A DNA stretch of 21,134 nucleotides, taken from contig JANXTP010000231.1 of the NCBI GenBank assembly GCA_025352345.1, positions 1-21,134 on the forward strand. Reading direction: 5' to 3'. This document shows positions 20,799 through 21,134 of this stretch, piece by piece. Position numbers and translations under genes: made by a program. The stretch is from Burkholderiales bacterium. Its GTDB lineage: Bacteria; Pseudomonadota; Gammaproteobacteria; Burkholderiales; Burkholderiaceae_C. The first letter of the stretch is position 1. Each line of letters starts with the position of its first letter. The notes beneath the pieces were generated by a model that saw only the letters and a list, made by a program, of their open reading frames with translations, did no database searches and had not been told where the DNA came from.

Positions 20799-21134
20799 TC
20801 GCTCAAGAACTTGAAGTCAGTCTGCACATGGCGTTCGTGGAGGCGCGTCAGCAACGCCACGAATTCATCACTGTCGAACACCTGTTGATGGCGTTGCTCG
20901 ACAACCCATCGGCTGCAGAAGTGCTGCGCGCCTGTTCGGCCAATGTCGATGACTTGCGTAAGAGTCTGGCGCAGTTCATCAAGGAAAACACGCCCACCGT
21001 GGGCGGCACCGACGAGGTCGACACGCAGCCCACGCTGGGCTTCCAGCGCGTGATACAGCGCGCGATCATGCACGTGCAGTCGACTGGCAGCGGCAAGAAG
21101 GAAGTGACCGGCGCCAACGTGCTGGTCGCGATCT
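20795..21134 (+). CDS. clpA: ClpA, ATPase subunit of ClpAP (N-domain only in window)
   Basis: ClpA is the AAA+ unfoldase that feeds ClpP and binds ClpS with its N-domain. The first 113 codons are present and run off the right edge: MIAQELEVSLHMAFVEARQQRHEFITVEHLLMALLDNP is the first Clp repeat and TLGFQRVIQRAIMHVQSTG...VTGANVLVAI the second. No AAA module is visible yet. The ATG overlaps the clpS stop (ATGA, 20795-20798), and GGAGG at 20786-20790 is a good ribosome site, so the pair is translationally coupled. Confidence 0.97.
   Translation, partial: MIAQELEVSLHMAFVEARQQRHEFITVEHLLMALLDNPSAAEVLRACSANVDDLRKSLAQFIKENTPTVGGTDEVDTQPTLGFQRVIQRAIMHVQSTGSGKKEVTGANVLVAI

Overview
The window is GC-rich, densely coded chromosomal DNA with the gene content of a betaproteobacterium, most likely a Burkholderiales member of the Leptothrix/Rubrivivax/Methylibium type. 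That placement is inferred from protein character (intracellular PHB depolymerase, DUF2069, the style of AroC and ClpS, the DUF3106-like protein beside an ECF sigma factor); no rRNA or phylogenetic marker is present. I see no tRNA, rRNA, CRISPR array, transposase or phage gene. The left edge cuts mutL just before its C-terminus and the right edge cuts clpA after its N-domain.

Layout. 1-2497: mutL (-) and a DedA-family membrane protein (+), divergent over 94 bp. 2504-5412: a leftward operon of a DUF2069 membrane protein, an FAD-linked 2-hydroxyacid dehydrogenase and an unrecognised two-TM protein. 5433-10721: rightward genes for a YihY/BrkB membrane protein, a two-CBS protein, chorismate synthase (aroC) and a methyl-accepting chemotaxis protein. 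10770-12928: intracellular PHB depolymerase (-), divergent from a glutathione S-transferase-like protein with a basic N-terminal tail (+). 12972-17693: a group with a lipid/envelope flavour, made of phosphatidylserine decarboxylase (-), a membrane-anchored class III aminotransferase (+), an Mpo1-like (DUF962-type) membrane protein (-) and a GT4 glycosyltransferase (+). 17734-19212: a tightly packed leftward operon of an exported 19-residue-repeat protein, an ECF sigma factor and a small single-TM protein, the plan of a cell-envelope stress regulon. 19454-19798: a small exported repeat protein, divergent from that operon across a region rich in dyads. 19942-21134: a cold-shock protein (-) and the clpS-clpA operon (+) of the N-degron pathway.

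The most interesting points are these. (1) The four-gene lipid-type neighbourhood contains a tail-extended, membrane-anchored aminotransferase of unknown substrate and a divergent Mpo1-like protein. (2) The ECF operon's first gene encodes six repeats in exact 19-residue register. (3) At mutL, dedA, the DUF2069 operon and clpS, a -10-like hexamer sits 6-8 nt before the ATG with no Shine-Dalgarno sequence, suggesting leaderless transcripts; other genes here have clear Shine-Dalgarno sites. All functions are assigned from sequence reading alone.
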